Assembly (NCBI RefSeq): GCF_017875955.1
Contig: NZ_JAGINK010000001.1
Span: forward strand, 5,114,501-5,178,500
Length of the DNA stretch: 64,000 bases
DNA from: Pseudomonas sp. BP8
Lineage (GTDB): Bacteria; Pseudomonadota; Gammaproteobacteria; Pseudomonadales; Pseudomonadaceae
Reading direction: 5' to 3'
The notes beneath the pieces were generated by a model. That model worked only from the letters and a program-made list of their open reading frames with translations, was not told the origin of the DNA and made no database searches. How positions within the stretch are numbered: the stretch's first letter is position 1; each line of letters opens with the position of its first letter. Both the position numbers and the translations under genes were made by a program. Below are positions 1-9,375 of the stretch, one piece after another.

Positions 1-521
1 ACCTGCGTCTGCTCGGCTCAGGACCGCGCGGGGGGTTGGCCGAGGTGCGCTTGCCGGCCAACGAGCCGGGCAGCTCGATCATGCCGGGCAAGGTCAACCC
101 GACCCAGTGCGAAGCGCTGTCCATGCTCGCCTGCCAGGTGCTGGGCAATGATGTGGCAATTGGCTTTGCCGCCAGCCAGGGGCATTTGCAGTTGAACGTG
201 TTCAAGCCGGTGATCATCCACAACCTGCTGCAATCGATCGAGCTGCTGGCAGATGGCTGTCGCAACTTCCAGCAGCACTGCGTGGCCGGGATCGAGCCGG
301 ATGCCGAGCAGATGGCGGCGCACCTGGAGCGTGGGTTGATGCTGGTGACGGCGCTCAATCCGCATATTGGCTATGACAAGGCGGCAGAAATCGCCAAGAA
401 GGCTTATAGCGAAGGGACCACCCTGCGCGAAGCGGCGTTGCAGTTGCAGTACCTGACCAACGAGCAGTTCGATGAGTGGGTGCGGCCGGAGAACATGCTG
501 GCGCCGGGGGCCAAGGGCTGA
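1..521 (+). CDS. fumC: Fumarate hydratase class II, C-terminal part (5' end outside window)
   Basis: Class II fumarase, interconverting fumarate and L-malate in the TCA cycle; a cytoplasmic, iron-independent homotetramer. The open frame runs in from the left edge, with the first full codon at base 3. It carries the fumarase/aspartase superfamily signature GSSIMPGKVNPTQCEAL, whose serine is the catalytic base in this family, about 20 residues into the visible part. The C-terminus follows normally to a TGA at 519-521 and ends ENMLAPGAKG, as expected for FumC. Roughly two thirds of the protein lies upstream. An internal TTG at 36 is not a real start, because the frame continues upstream without a stop. 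Argininosuccinate lyase and aspartase share the signature, but the flanking sequence fits FumC better. Confidence 0.93.
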   Translation, partial: LRLLGSGPRGGLAEVRLPANEPGSSIMPGKVNPTQCEALSMLACQVLGNDVAIGFAASQGHLQLNVFKPVIIHNLLQSIELLADGCRNFQQHCVAGIEPDAEQMAAHLERGLMLVTALNPHIGYDKAAEIAKKAYSEGTTLREAALQLQYLTNEQFDEWVRPENMLAPGAKG

Positions 522-540
522 GTTGATGGTGTTCGGGCTG

Positions 541-625
541 GCCTCTTCGCGGGGCAAGCCCGCTCCTACAGGATTTGTGTGCGCGCCTCGGACCTGTAGG
601 AGCGGGCTTGCCCCGCGAAGAGGCC
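541..625. repeat. Inverted pair of REP palindromes
   Basis: Two copies of the GC-rich REP unit (core GTAGGAGCGGGCTTGCCCCG) face each other, at about 541-572 and 592-624, separated by 20 bases. They lie between the convergent fumC and EamA genes. Such pairs form long hairpins and are the commonest intergenic repeat of P. putida-group genomes. Confidence 0.9.
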
Positions 626-636
626 AGCCCAGGCAA

Positions 637-1599
637 TCAATGAACCTCAGCCATACGCGCCCGGCGCGCCCGCAACCCAGCCATCAGCGAAGGCCCCAGC
701 GCTACCAGCGCCGACCCCAGCACCACTGTCACCGCCCCGACATACCCGAGCACATTGATCTGTTCGGCATGCACATAATCCGGCCAGACCCACGCCGCCA
801 CTGCCACCGCTACAAACGTCACCAACGGCGTCAGCGCCAGCGTTGCACTCACCCGCGACGCCTCCCAGTGCGCCAGCGCCTCGGCAAACGCGCCATACGC
901 CACCAGGGTATTCAGGCAGCACGCCAGCAGCAGCCAGCCTTGCAACGGGCTCAACTGCAGCGCCTCGAGCGGGTGCACCCAAGGCGTGAGCAAGGCCGCA
1001 CAGCCCAGGTAGATCACCATCATCACTTGCTGCGAGTTCCACACGGTCAGCAGCTGCTTCTGGCTCAGGGCATAGAACACCCAGATGCTGGTCGCCAGGA
1101 GGATGGTCAGCACGCCAGTGGTGTAGGCACCCAGCGAGGTCAGCAGCTCGTCCAGGCGTTGATTGAAAAACAAGCCAAAGCCCATCAGCAGCACCAGCAG
1201 GCCAACACCCTGGCCCAGGCTGAAACGCTCCTTGAAGACGAACACACTGGCCACCAGTAACAGCACCGGGCCAACCTGCACCACCAGTTGCGCGGTACCG
1301 GGACTGAGCAGCTTGAGGCCCACCAGGTACAGCACGTAGTTGCCGAGCAGGCCGCAGATGGCCACCGCCGCCAGGCCCAGGCGCTTGCGGCCGAGCCCTT
1401 TGAACGGGGGTAGACGACGGTTGGCAGACAACCAGATGAACAGCAGGCCACCGGACACCAGCAGGCGGTACCAGGTGACGGTCACCGGGTCCATCACCTG
1501 CAGGACCTGTTTCAGCTTGATTGGCAAAATGCCCCAGAGCAGCGCGGTCAACAGTGCCAACAGCAGGCCATGGACCCAGCGTCCGGAAGTGATGTGCAT
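637..1599 (-). CDS. EamA/DMT-superfamily transporter
   Basis: Predicted inner-membrane exporter of the drug/metabolite transporter superfamily. The 320-residue product has about ten hydrophobic segments, arranged as two EamA-type halves (roughly residues 5-135 and 150-290), with the usual small-residue-rich helices and a basic C-terminal tail (LRARRARMAEVH). Substrate is unknown; members export amino acids, nucleosides or other metabolites. The ATG at 1599 is preferred because GAGG sits about 6 bases before it; a frame extension 13 codons further upstream lacks such a site. It is convergent with fumC, with only a REP pair between them. I see no linked regulator. Confidence 0.85.
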   Translation of the reverse strand: MHITSGRWVHGLLLALLTALLWGILPIKLKQVLQVMDPVTVTWYRLLVSGGLLFIWLSANRRLPPFKGLGRKRLGLAAVAICGLLGNYVLYLVGLKLLSPGTAQLVVQVGPVLLLVASVFVFKERFSLGQGVGLLVLLMGFGLFFNQRLDELLTSLGAYTTGVLTILLATSIWVFYALSQKQLLTVWNSQQVMMVIYLGCAALLTPWVHPLEALQLSPLQGWLLLACCLNTLVAYGAFAEALAHWEASRVSATLALTPLVTFVAVAVAAWVWPDYVHAEQINVLGYVGAVTVVLGSALVALGPSLMAGLRARRARMAEVH

Positions 1600-1727
1600 A
1601 GCGTCCTCGATCAGATCCCTTGGTGGGGGTAAGGGCAAGTCTAAGGGCTAGGCGGGGAAGACAGGGGGAAAATGGCGGGAAATAAATTCATTGGGTCATT
1701 CCCGCGAGGCATGGCATCCAGCAGGAC

Positions 1728-1828
1728 CCTGTAGGAGCGGGCTTGTCCCGCGAACACCGGCGCAGCCGGTGCCATACTCCGCGGTGGCTGGACCGGCCTC
1801 TTCGCGGGGCAAGCCCGCTCCTACAGGG
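1728..1828. repeat. Inverted REP pair in the gene-free stretch 1600-1872
   Basis: Two REP units in opposite orientation (about 1728-1762 and 1796-1827) flank a small GC-rich hairpin (CACCGGCGCAGCCGGTG). This is the main content of the 273-base gap between the start of the EamA gene and the stop of pap. The rest of the gap must hold the EamA promoter, but no clear -35/-10 pair stands out. Confidence 0.85.
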
Positions 1829-1872
1829 GACGCCACCAGCCTGGGACTGTGCGCGCGAGGCTGGCATCGTAC

Positions 1873-3366
1873 TCACTTCTTGTGCTTGGCGAAGGCCGCC
1901 TCCAGCGCGTCGTTGATCGTGCGCAAGACCTTGACCCGCGCCCAGCGCTTGTCGTTGGCCTCGACCAGGGTCCAGGGGGCGATCTCGGTGCTGGTGCGGT
2001 CGACCATATCCCCCACCGCCTCGGTATACACATCCCACTTGTCCCGGTTGCGCCAGTCTTCCTCGGTGATCTTGTAGCGTTTGAACGGAATCTGCTCGCG
2101 CTCTTCGAAACGCTCCAGCTGGGTCTGCTGGTCGATCGCCAGCCAGAACTTGACCACCACCACACCGGCGTTGCTCAACTGCTCTTCGAAGTCGTTGATC
2201 TCGCTGTAGGCACGCATCCAGTCAGCCGGGCTGCAGAACCCCTCGACCCGTTCGACCAGCACCCGGCCATACCAGGAGCGGTCAAAGATGGTGAACTTGC
2301 CAAGCGCCGGGATATGCCGCCAGAACCGCCACAGGTAGGGCTGGGCGCGCTCCTCCTCGGTGGGCGCGGCAATCGGCACGATGCGGTACTGGCGCGGATC
2401 GAGCGCAGCTGCCACGCGACGGATTGCCCCGCCCTTGCCTGCCGCGTCATTGCCTTCGAACACCGCCACCAAGGCATGGCGGCGCATGTGCTTGTGGCGC
2501 AGCAGGCCGGCCAGGCGCGCCTGTTCGGTGACCAGTTGCTCCTGGTAGTCCTTTTTCTCGAGGCGCAGGGTCATGTCCAGCGCGCCGATCAGGTTGAGAT
2601 CGTCGATGCTGCGCCCCAGCGGCGCGACGTTGCTCTTGCCCTTGCCCTTGGGTTCGACCGCCAGCGCCGCCTGCATGCCCTCGAGCAGGATGCGCCCGAC
2701 CGCCAGGCTGCGGTAATACGGGTCGGAACCTTCGATCACGTGCCACGGCGCGAAGTCGCGGCTGGTGCGGCGCAGCACGCGTTCGCCAAAGCGCACGAAG
2801 CGGTCGTAGGTCTGTGACTGCTGCCAGTCCAGTGGGCTGATCCGCCAGCTGTGCAGCGGGTCGTCACGGAGTGCCTTGAGGCGGGCTTTCATCTGTTTCT
2901 TGGAAAGGTGGAACCAGAACTTGAGCACCAGCGCGCCTTCGTCACAGAGCATCTGCTCGAGGCGCTCGGCGCCCGCGATGGCCTGGTCGAGCACGGCGTC
3001 CTTGAACTGGCCATGCACCCGGCCCTGGATCATCTGGCTGTACCAATTGCCGAAAAACACCCCCATCCGCCCTTTAGGCGGCAGCGCCCGCCAGTAGCGC
3101 CAGGCCGGCGGTCGGGCCAGCTCTTCGTCGGTCTGCTGGTCGAAGGTCAGCACATCGATCAGGCGTGGGTCCATCCACTCGTTGAGCAGCTTGACCGTCT
3201 CGCCCTTGCCGGCGCCTTCGACGCCGTTGATCAGCACGATCACCGGGAAGCGCGACTGCTGCTTGAGCTCGTACTGGGCCTCGAGCAGCGCCTCGCGCAG
3301 GGCGGGCACTTCGGCCTCAAAGGTGTCCTTGTCGATGCTGTGACCGATTTCGGCGGATTCGAACAT
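1873..3366 (-). CDS. pap: Polyphosphate:AMP phosphotransferase (two-domain PPK2)
   Basis: Transfers phosphate from polyphosphate to AMP to give ADP (class II, two-domain PPK2); cytoplasmic. The 497-residue protein has two PPK2 domains in tandem. The N-terminal half carries a Walker-A-like NGVEGAGKGE, and the C-terminal half carries EGNDAAGKGG followed by FDRSWYGRVLVERVEGF, typical of the catalytic domain. In characterised family members the C-terminal domain is the active one and the N-terminal domain is degenerate; that assignment here is by family knowledge. The start is the ATG at 3366, with AAGGAG 8 bases upstream; a longer upstream extension has no initiation signals. It is divergent from mnmC across about 120 bases. 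Confidence 0.93.
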   Translation of the reverse strand: MFESAEIGHSIDKDTFEAEVPALREALLEAQYELKQQSRFPVIVLINGVEGAGKGETVKLLNEWMDPRLIDVLTFDQQTDEELARPPAWRYWRALPPKGRMGVFFGNWYSQMIQGRVHGQFKDAVLDQAIAGAERLEQMLCDEGALVLKFWFHLSKKQMKARLKALRDDPLHSWRISPLDWQQSQTYDRFVRFGERVLRRTSRDFAPWHVIEGSDPYYRSLAVGRILLEGMQAALAVEPKGKGKSNVAPLGRSIDDLNLIGALDMTLRLEKKDYQEQLVTEQARLAGLLRHKHMRRHALVAVFEGNDAAGKGGAIRRVAAALDPRQYRIVPIAAPTEEERAQPYLWRFWRHIPALGKFTIFDRSWYGRVLVERVEGFCSPADWMRAYSEINDFEEQLSNAGVVVVKFWLAIDQQTQLERFEEREQIPFKRYKITEEDWRNRDKWDVYTEAVGDMVDRTSTEIAPWTLVEANDKRWARVKVLRTINDALEAAFAKHKK

Positions 3367-3488
3367 GGCTGGCTCCTTCAATGGATTTTTAAGACTAGCG
3401 GATCGAATCAGGTTTTTGCGACTGCTGTGCGGCCCCCATATGTTCGCGAATGGCTTAAAATCCCGCTTCCGCTGCATCAGAGCCGACC

Positions 3489-5465
3489 ATGCCAGACTCC
3501 ACCCTCCCCCAACACGCCCAGATCGACTGGGATGACCAGGGCCGCCCGCACTCGCGGCAGTACGACGACGTCTACTTCTCGACCAGCGAGGGCAGCCTCG
3601 AAACCCAGTATGTATTCATCGAAGGCAACCGCTTGCGCCAGCGCTTCAGCGAGCTGCCGGCGCACGGCTGCCTGGTCATCGGCGAGACCGGCTTCGGCAC
3701 CGGGATGAACTTCTTCTGCGCCTGGCAGCTGTTCGCCGAGAAGGCCCCGGCAAACGCGCGGCTGCATTTCGTCAGTGTCGAAAAGTACCCGCTGAGCCGC
3801 GCCGACCTGACCCGCGCCGTGCAACTGTGGCCAGAGCTGGCGTCTTACTGGCAGCCGTTGCTGGCGCAATACGTGGCGGTCCACCCAGGCTTTCAGCAGT
3901 TCAGCTTCGACGCTGGCCGGGTCACCCTGACCCTGCTCATCGGCGACGTGCGGGAGCAACTGCCGCTGCTCGATGCGCCGATCGATGCGTGGTTTCTCGA
4001 CGGTTTCGCCCCGGCGAAAAACCCCGACATGTGGACCCCTGAGCTGTTCGCACAACTGGCGCGCCTGTCGCATTCAGGGACGACGATCGGCACCTTCACC
4101 ACCACCGGCTGGGTTCGCCGGGGGCTGATCGACGCCGGCTTTACCATGAAGAAGGTGCCGGGGCTGGGCAAGAAGTGGGAGGTGATGCACGGCCACTACA
4201 GTGGCCAGCCGGTTACGACAGCGGTCGCGCCCTGGTACGCCCGCCCGGCGCCGCTCGAGGGCCCGCGCCAGGCGCTGGTGATCGGCGCAGGGCTGGCCGG
4301 CAGCGCCACCGCCGCCAGCCTCGCCGCACGCGGCTGGCAGGTCAGCGTGCTGGAGCGCCATGACGCCGCCGCCCGGGAGGCCTCGGGCAACCTGCAGGGG
4401 GTGCTCTACCTCAAGTTGTCGGCGCACGGCACGGCGCTGTCGCAGATGATCCTCGCCGGCTTCGGTTACACCCGGCGCTGGCTCGAGCGCCTGCAGCGTG
4501 GTCAGGACTGGGATGCCTGCGGGGTGTTGCAACTGGCTTTCGACGCCAAGGAAGCCGAGCGCCAGGCCAAGCTTGCCGCGGCCTTCGACAGCAGTCTGCT
4601 GAGTTCATTGACCCGCGCCGAGGCGGAACAGGTTGCCGGGGTTAGCCTGACCAGTGGCGGCTTGTTCTATCCAGAGGGTGGCTGGGTGCATCCACCGGCG
4701 CTGTGCGAGGCGCAGCTGCAGCATGCGCAGATCCGCCTGCTGACCCATCAGGAGGTGATCGAGCTGCGCAAGGTCGACGGCCTGTGGCAGGCCTGGGATG
4801 GCCAGCGGTTACTGGCCAGTGCGCCGCTGGTGGTGTTGGCCGGTGCCGCCGAGGTACGCCGCTTTGCCCCCTGCGCCGATTTGCCGCTCAAGCGCATTCG
4901 CGGGCAGATCACCCACTTGCCCGCGACCGACGCCAGCCGCAGCTTGGCCACGGTGGTCTGTGCCGAGGGTTATGTGGTGCCGGTGCGCGGTGACGAGCAC
5001 ACGGTGGGTGCCAGCTTTGATTTCCACAGTGATGATTTGACGCCGACTGTGGCCGAGCACCAGGGCAACCTGGCCATGCTGGATGAAATTTCCACTGAGA
5101 TGGCCGAGCGGCTGGAGGTGACTGGGATTGACCCTGCGTTGCTGCAGGGCCGAGCGGCGTTTCGTTGTACCAGCCCGGATTATCTGCCGATTGTCGGGCC
5201 GCTGGCGGATGGCCCGGCGTTTGCCGAGGCGTATGCCATGTTGCGCAAAGATGCCCGCCAGGTGCCTGCGGTGGACTGCCCTTGGCTGGAGGGGCTGTAT
5301 GTGAATAGCGGGCATGGGTCGCGGGGGTTGATTACGGCGCCGTTGAGTGGCGAGCTGATTGCGGCCTGGGTGTGTGGCGAGCCGTTGCCGGTGCCCAGGG
5401 CGGTGGCTGAGGCGTGTCACCCGAATCGGTTTGGCTTGCGCAGTTTGATTCGCGGTAAGCCATAG
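3489..5465 (+). CDS. mnmC: Bifunctional tRNA mnm5s2U34 methyltransferase/FAD oxidoreductase MnmC
   Basis: Makes the last two steps of mnm5s2U at the tRNA wobble position: an FAD domain removes carboxymethyl from cmnm5U and an SAM-dependent domain methylates the resulting nm5U. The 658-residue protein has the methyltransferase first (about residues 1-245, SAM loop IGETGFGTGMNF near residue 60). The oxidoreductase follows (about 260-658) and begins with the dinucleotide-binding motif VIGAGLAGSATAASLAARG. Length equals that of the E. coli enzyme, so both activities should be present. No interruption is visible. Confidence 0.95.
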   Translation: MPDSTLPQHAQIDWDDQGRPHSRQYDDVYFSTSEGSLETQYVFIEGNRLRQRFSELPAHGCLVIGETGFGTGMNFFCAWQLFAEKAPANARLHFVSVEKYPLSRADLTRAVQLWPELASYWQPLLAQYVAVHPGFQQFSFDAGRVTLTLLIGDVREQLPLLDAPIDAWFLDGFAPAKNPDMWTPELFAQLARLSHSGTTIGTFTTTGWVRRGLIDAGFTMKKVPGLGKKWEVMHGHYSGQPVTTAVAPWYARPAPLEGPRQALVIGAGLAGSATAASLAARGWQVSVLERHDAAAREASGNLQGVLYLKLSAHGTALSQMILAGFGYTRRWLERLQRGQDWDACGVLQLAFDAKEAERQAKLAAAFDSSLLSSLTRAEAEQVAGVSLTSGGLFYPEGGWVHPPALCEAQLQHAQIRLLTHQEVIELRKVDGLWQAWDGQRLLASAPLVVLAGAAEVRRFAPCADLPLKRIRGQITHLPATDASRSLATVVCAEGYVVPVRGDEHTVGASFDFHSDDLTPTVAEHQGNLAMLDEISTEMAERLEVTGIDPALLQGRAAFRCTSPDYLPIVGPLADGPAFAEAYAMLRKDARQVPAVDCPWLEGLYVNSGHGSRGLITAPLSGELIAAWVCGEPLPVPRAVAEACHPNRFGLRSLIRGKP

Positions 5466-5471
5466 AGTGCT

Positions 5472-5573
5472 GGGGCTGCTGCGCAGCCCTTTCGCGACAC
5501 AAGGCCGCTCCCACAGGTACCGCGTCGCCCCCTGATTTCAATCAACCCTGTAGGAGCGGCGCGATTCCTGCAG
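5472..5573. repeat. Composite intergenic repeat with terminator-like hairpin after mnmC
   Basis: A second class of intergenic repeat. It starts with the hairpin GGGCTGC-TGC-GCAGCCC and a T-rich run (5473-5493), which can terminate mnmC. The motif TTCGCGACACAAGGCCGCTC follows, then a divergent REP-like half (5547-5573). The same unit recurs near 12416, 45386, 50119 and 56626. Confidence 0.75.
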
Positions 5574-5693
5574 ACGCCTGTACGGTCAGCGCTTATAACA
5601 GATTGATCTAAAACTCTCACAAACCGCACAGGTCAGTTCCTAAGTGCCTCACTTTAGGGCACCCCTCCCCAACGGCAAAACCGGTAAGGACTT

Positions 5694-7481
5694 ATGTGCG
5701 GATTAGCAGGAGAGTTACGCTTCACCCCGATCAACCAGGCACCACGCCCGGCGGACCTCGCCGCAGTTGAGCGGATCACCCATCATCTGGCGCCACGCGG
5801 CCCGGATGCCTGGGGCTTCCATAGCCAAGGGCCGATTGCCCTCGGCCATCGCCGGCTGAAAATCATGGACCTGTCCGATGGCTCGGCACAGCCCATGGTC
5901 GACAACAACCTCGGCCTGTCGCTGGCGTTCAACGGCGCCATCTACAACTTCCCCGAACTGCGCCAAGAGCTGCAAGACCTCGGCTACACGTTCTGGTCCG
6001 ACGGCGACACCGAAGTCCTGCTCAAGGGCTACCACGCCTGGGGCGCAGCGCTGTTGCCCAAGCTCAACGGCATGTTTGCCCTGGCCATCTGGGAGCGCGA
6101 CAAGCAACGGCTGTTCCTCGCCCGCGACCGCCTTGGCGTCAAGCCGCTGTACCTGTCACGCAACGGTGAGCGCCTGCGCTTCGCCTCGACGCTGCCAGCG
6201 CTGCTCAAAGGCGGTGACATCGACCCGGTCCTCGACCCGGTCGCGCTCAACCACTACCTCAACTTCCACGCTGTGGTGCCCGCGCCGCGCACGCTGCTGG
6301 CCAACGTGCAGAAGCTCGAGCCCGGCACCTGGATGCGCATCGACCGCCATGGCGAAGTCGAACGCCAGACCTGGTGGCAGCTCAAGTACGGCCCTAATGC
6401 CGACGAACAGCAGCTCGACCTGGAAGACTGGACCACCCGTGTACTGGACGCCACCCGTGACGCCGTGGCGATCCGCCAACGTGCCGCCGTCGACGTCGGC
6501 GTGCTGCTGTCGGGCGGTGTCGACTCGAGCCTGCTGGTCGGCCTGCTGCGCGACGTCGGCGTAGACGACCTGTCGACTTTCTCGATCGGCTTCCAGGATG
6601 CCGGCGGCGAGCGCGGTGACGAGTTCCAGTACTCCGACCTGATCGCCCGTCACTACGGTACTCGCCATCACCAGTTGCGGATCGACGAACACGAAATCAT
6701 CGATCAGCTGCCAGCGGCGTTCCGCGCCATGAGCGAGCCGATGGTCAGCCACGACTGCATTGCCTTCTACCTGCTCTCGCGGGAAGTCGCCAAGCATTGC
6801 AAGGGCGTGCAGAGCGGTCAGGGCGCCGACGAACTGTTTGCCGGTTATCACTGGTACCCGCAGGTGGACGGCGCTGCCGACCCGTTCGCGGCCTACCGCG
6901 ACGCGTTCTTCGACCGCAGCCACGCCGAGTACCGCGACACCGTCCAGGCCCCGTGGCTGCTGGACAACGACGCCGCCGGTGATTTCGTCCGCGAGCACTT
7001 CGCCCGCCCGGGCGCGACGGATGCGGTCGACAAGGCGCTGCGCCTGGACAGCACGGTGATGCTGGTCGACGACCCGGTCAAACGGGTCGACAACATGACC
7101 ATGGCCTGGGGCCTGGAAGCGCGTACGCCGTTTCTCGATTACCGCCTGGCCGAGCTGTCGGCGCGGATCCCGGCGCGCTTCAAGCTGCCCGACGGCGGCA
7201 AGCAAGTGCTCAAGTCGGCGGCGCGACGGGTCATTCCGCACGAGGTGATCGACCGCAAGAAGGGCTACTTCCCGGTCCCCGGCCTCAAGCACCTGGAAGG
7301 CGCAACCCTGGGCTGGGTCCGCGACTTGCTGACCGATCCCAGCCAGGACCGCGGCCTGTTCAATCCGGCCATGATCGACAAGCTGCTGAGCAACCCTCAC
7401 GGTCAACTGACGCCATTGCGCGGCTCCAAGCTGTGGCAGTTGGCAGCGCTGAACCTGTGGCTCAGCGAACAAGGAATCTGA
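5694..7481 (+). CDS. asnO: N-acetylglutaminylglutamine amidotransferase (AsnB-type)
   Basis: Asparagine-synthetase-like enzyme thought to form the terminal amide of the osmoprotectant dipeptide N-acetylglutaminylglutamine amide (NAGGN). The 595-residue product starts MCGLAG, giving the N-terminal nucleophile Cys2 of the glutaminase domain (about 2-210). It continues into an ATP-pyrophosphatase domain with the PP-loop VLLSGGVDSSLL near residue 280. The start is fixed by Cys2 and by TAAGGA 5 bases before the ATG. The following ngg gene begins 3 bases after the stop, and a dedicated M42 peptidase comes next. That three-gene context separates it from ordinary asnB. Upstream, 5574-5693 is less GC-rich and presumably holds an osmotic-stress promoter, though I could not define one. 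Confidence 0.92.
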   Translation: MCGLAGELRFTPINQAPRPADLAAVERITHHLAPRGPDAWGFHSQGPIALGHRRLKIMDLSDGSAQPMVDNNLGLSLAFNGAIYNFPELRQELQDLGYTFWSDGDTEVLLKGYHAWGAALLPKLNGMFALAIWERDKQRLFLARDRLGVKPLYLSRNGERLRFASTLPALLKGGDIDPVLDPVALNHYLNFHAVVPAPRTLLANVQKLEPGTWMRIDRHGEVERQTWWQLKYGPNADEQQLDLEDWTTRVLDATRDAVAIRQRAAVDVGVLLSGGVDSSLLVGLLRDVGVDDLSTFSIGFQDAGGERGDEFQYSDLIARHYGTRHHQLRIDEHEIIDQLPAAFRAMSEPMVSHDCIAFYLLSREVAKHCKGVQSGQGADELFAGYHWYPQVDGAADPFAAYRDAFFDRSHAEYRDTVQAPWLLDNDAAGDFVREHFARPGATDAVDKALRLDSTVMLVDDPVKRVDNMTMAWGLEARTPFLDYRLAELSARIPARFKLPDGGKQVLKSAARRVIPHEVIDRKKGYFPVPGLKHLEGATLGWVRDLLTDPSQDRGLFNPAMIDKLLSNPHGQLTPLRGSKLWQLAALNLWLSEQGI

Positions 7482-7484
7482 TCG

Positions 7485-9230
7485 ATGAAAGCCCATGAAA
7501 TAGCCTATGGCCAGCGCTTGTTGCGCGGCCAGGCGCCCTCCTACGAGCGCCTGCAGGCGCGCCTGGCCGGTGATGGCAGCGAGCCCCACGACCAGCCGCG
7601 CGCAGTGCACTGCGGCTGGGGCCGGCTGCTGATCGGGCATACCTACCCGGACCCGGCCGAACTGGCCGGCGCGCTGCTCGAGGAAGCCTCCGGCGAGCGC
7701 GACATCGCCCTCTACGTGGCGGCGCCCCAGCAAGTGCTGGCGCAGGCGCCGCAGCAGTTGTTTCTCGACCCGTCCGACACCCTGCGCCTGTGGTTCACCG
7801 ACTACCGCCCGGCGCAGCGGGTGTTTCGCGGTTTTCGCATTCGTCGGGCGCAGTCCGAGGCCGACTGGCAGGCGATCAATACCCTGTACCAGACGCGCGG
7901 CATGCTGCCGATCAATGCCGACCTGCTGACCCCGCGCCACCAGGGCGGGCCGGTGTACTGGCTGGCGGAAGACGAAGACACCGGCGCGGTGATCGGCAGC
8001 GTGATGGGCCTGAACCACAGCAAAGCCTTCGATGACCCGGAGCACGGTTGCAGCCTCTGGTGCCTGGCGGTCGATCCGCAGTGCAGCCGGCCGGGGGTCG
8101 GCGAGGTGCTGGTGCGCCACCTGGTCGAGCACTTCATGAGCCGCGAACTGGCCTACCTGGACCTGTCGGTGATGCACGACAACCGCCAGGCCAAACGCCT
8201 GTACCAGAAGCTCGGCTTTCGCAACCTGCCGACCTTTGCAGTCAAGCGCAAGAATGGCATCAACCAGCCGCTGTTCCTCGGCCCGGGCCCTGCTGCAGCG
8301 CTCAACCCGTACGCCCGGATTATCGTCGACGAGGCCCACCGCCGCGGCATCGATGTGCAGGTCGACGACGCCGAGGCGGGTCTGTTCACGCTCAGCCTGG
8401 GTGGCCGCCGGGTACGTTGCCGCGAGTCGCTCAGCGACTTGACCAGCGCGGTGAGCATGACCCTGTGCCAGGACAAGCGCCTGACCCAGCACGCACTTGA
8501 GGCCGCCGGCTTGTGCGTGCCGGTGCAGCAGTTGGCCGGCAATGCCGACGATAACCTGGCGTTTCTCGAAGAACACGGCGCCGTGGTGGTCAAGCCGGTC
8601 GACGGCGAACAGGGCCAAGGCGTGGCGGTCAATCTGACCACGCTCGACGAGGTGAGCCAGGCGATCGAGCACGCTCGCGGCTTCGACAGCCGGGTGTTGC
8701 TGGAGAGCTTCCACCCCGGCCACGACCTGCGCATCGTGGTCATCGGCCATGAGGTGGTGGCGGCGGCGATTCGTCACCCGGCCCAGGTGATCGGCGATGG
8801 CAAGCACAGCGTCAAGGCGCTGATCGAGGCGCAGAGCCGACGCCGCCAGGCTGCTACCGACGGCGAGAGCCGCATCCCGATGGATGAAGAAACCGAGCGC
8901 ACCTTGCGCGCCGCGGGCCTGCATTACGACGACGTGCTGCCGGCCGGCCAACGCTTGGCCGTGCGCCGTGCCGCCAACCTGCATACCGGCGGCACCCTGG
9001 AAGATGTCACCGAGCGCTTGCACCCGGTGCTGGCCGACGCTGCCGTGCGCGCCGCGCGGGCGCTGGATATTCCGGTGGTCGGCCTCGACCTGATGGTCGC
9101 CGATGCCGGGCAGCCGGACTACGTGATTATCGAGGCCAACGAGCGTGTTGGCCTGGCCAACCATGAACCGCAACCTACTGCCGAACGTTTTGTCGACCTG
9201 CTGTTTCCGCACAGCCGGCCACCGGCCTGA
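7485..9230 (+). CDS. ngg: N-acetylglutaminylglutamine synthetase (GNAT + ATP-grasp fusion)
   Basis: Makes N-acetylglutaminylglutamine, the precursor of the NAGGN osmolyte. The 581-residue protein joins two enzymes. A GNAT acetyltransferase (about residues 115-260; region ending YLDLSVMHDNRQAKRLYQKLGF) is followed by an ATP-grasp ligase resembling cyanophycin and glutathione synthetases (about 310-575; VVVKPVDGEQGQGVAVNL, and the metal-binding end VIIEANERVGLANH). The gene is almost fused to asnO (3-base gap), so translation is probably coupled. This domain pairing beside an AsnB-like gene is diagnostic of the NAGGN operon known in P. aeruginosa and Sinorhizobium. Confidence 0.92.
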   Translation: MKAHEIAYGQRLLRGQAPSYERLQARLAGDGSEPHDQPRAVHCGWGRLLIGHTYPDPAELAGALLEEASGERDIALYVAAPQQVLAQAPQQLFLDPSDTLRLWFTDYRPAQRVFRGFRIRRAQSEADWQAINTLYQTRGMLPINADLLTPRHQGGPVYWLAEDEDTGAVIGSVMGLNHSKAFDDPEHGCSLWCLAVDPQCSRPGVGEVLVRHLVEHFMSRELAYLDLSVMHDNRQAKRLYQKLGFRNLPTFAVKRKNGINQPLFLGPGPAAALNPYARIIVDEAHRRGIDVQVDDAEAGLFTLSLGGRRVRCRESLSDLTSAVSMTLCQDKRLTQHALEAAGLCVPVQQLAGNADDNLAFLEEHGAVVVKPVDGEQGQGVAVNLTTLDEVSQAIEHARGFDSRVLLESFHPGHDLRIVVIGHEVVAAAIRHPAQVIGDGKHSVKALIEAQSRRRQAATDGESRIPMDEETERTLRAAGLHYDDVLPAGQRLAVRRAANLHTGGTLEDVTERLHPVLADAAVRAARALDIPVVGLDLMVADAGQPDYVIIEANERVGLANHEPQPTAERFVDLLFPHSRPPA

Positions 9231-9250
9231 TTAATGCGTTGACGCCACTG

Positions 9251-9352
9251 GCCTCTTCGCGGGGCAAGCCCGCTCCTACAGGATTTGCGTGGCACACAGA
9301 TTGTGTGATCGACACAGACCCTGTAGGAGCGGGCTCGCCCCGCGAAGAGGCC
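9251..9352. repeat. Inverted REP pair inside the NAGGN operon
   Basis: Two facing REP units (about 9251-9282 and 9321-9352) sit between the ngg stop and the peptidase start. Because both neighbours belong to one functional unit, the hairpin could lower or protect part of the shared transcript; REP elements within operons can do this, but here it is inference. Confidence 0.88.
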
Positions 9353-9375
9353 GCTAGCCTCACCGAGGAGTGCCC

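Noticed and set aside
6156..9212. 1018-codon open frame on the minus strand opposite asnO and ngg
   Set aside because: It lies wholly antisense to two genes with clear domains; its composition (His/Gln/Arg/Ala-rich, no motif) is that of a third-position GC shadow frame.
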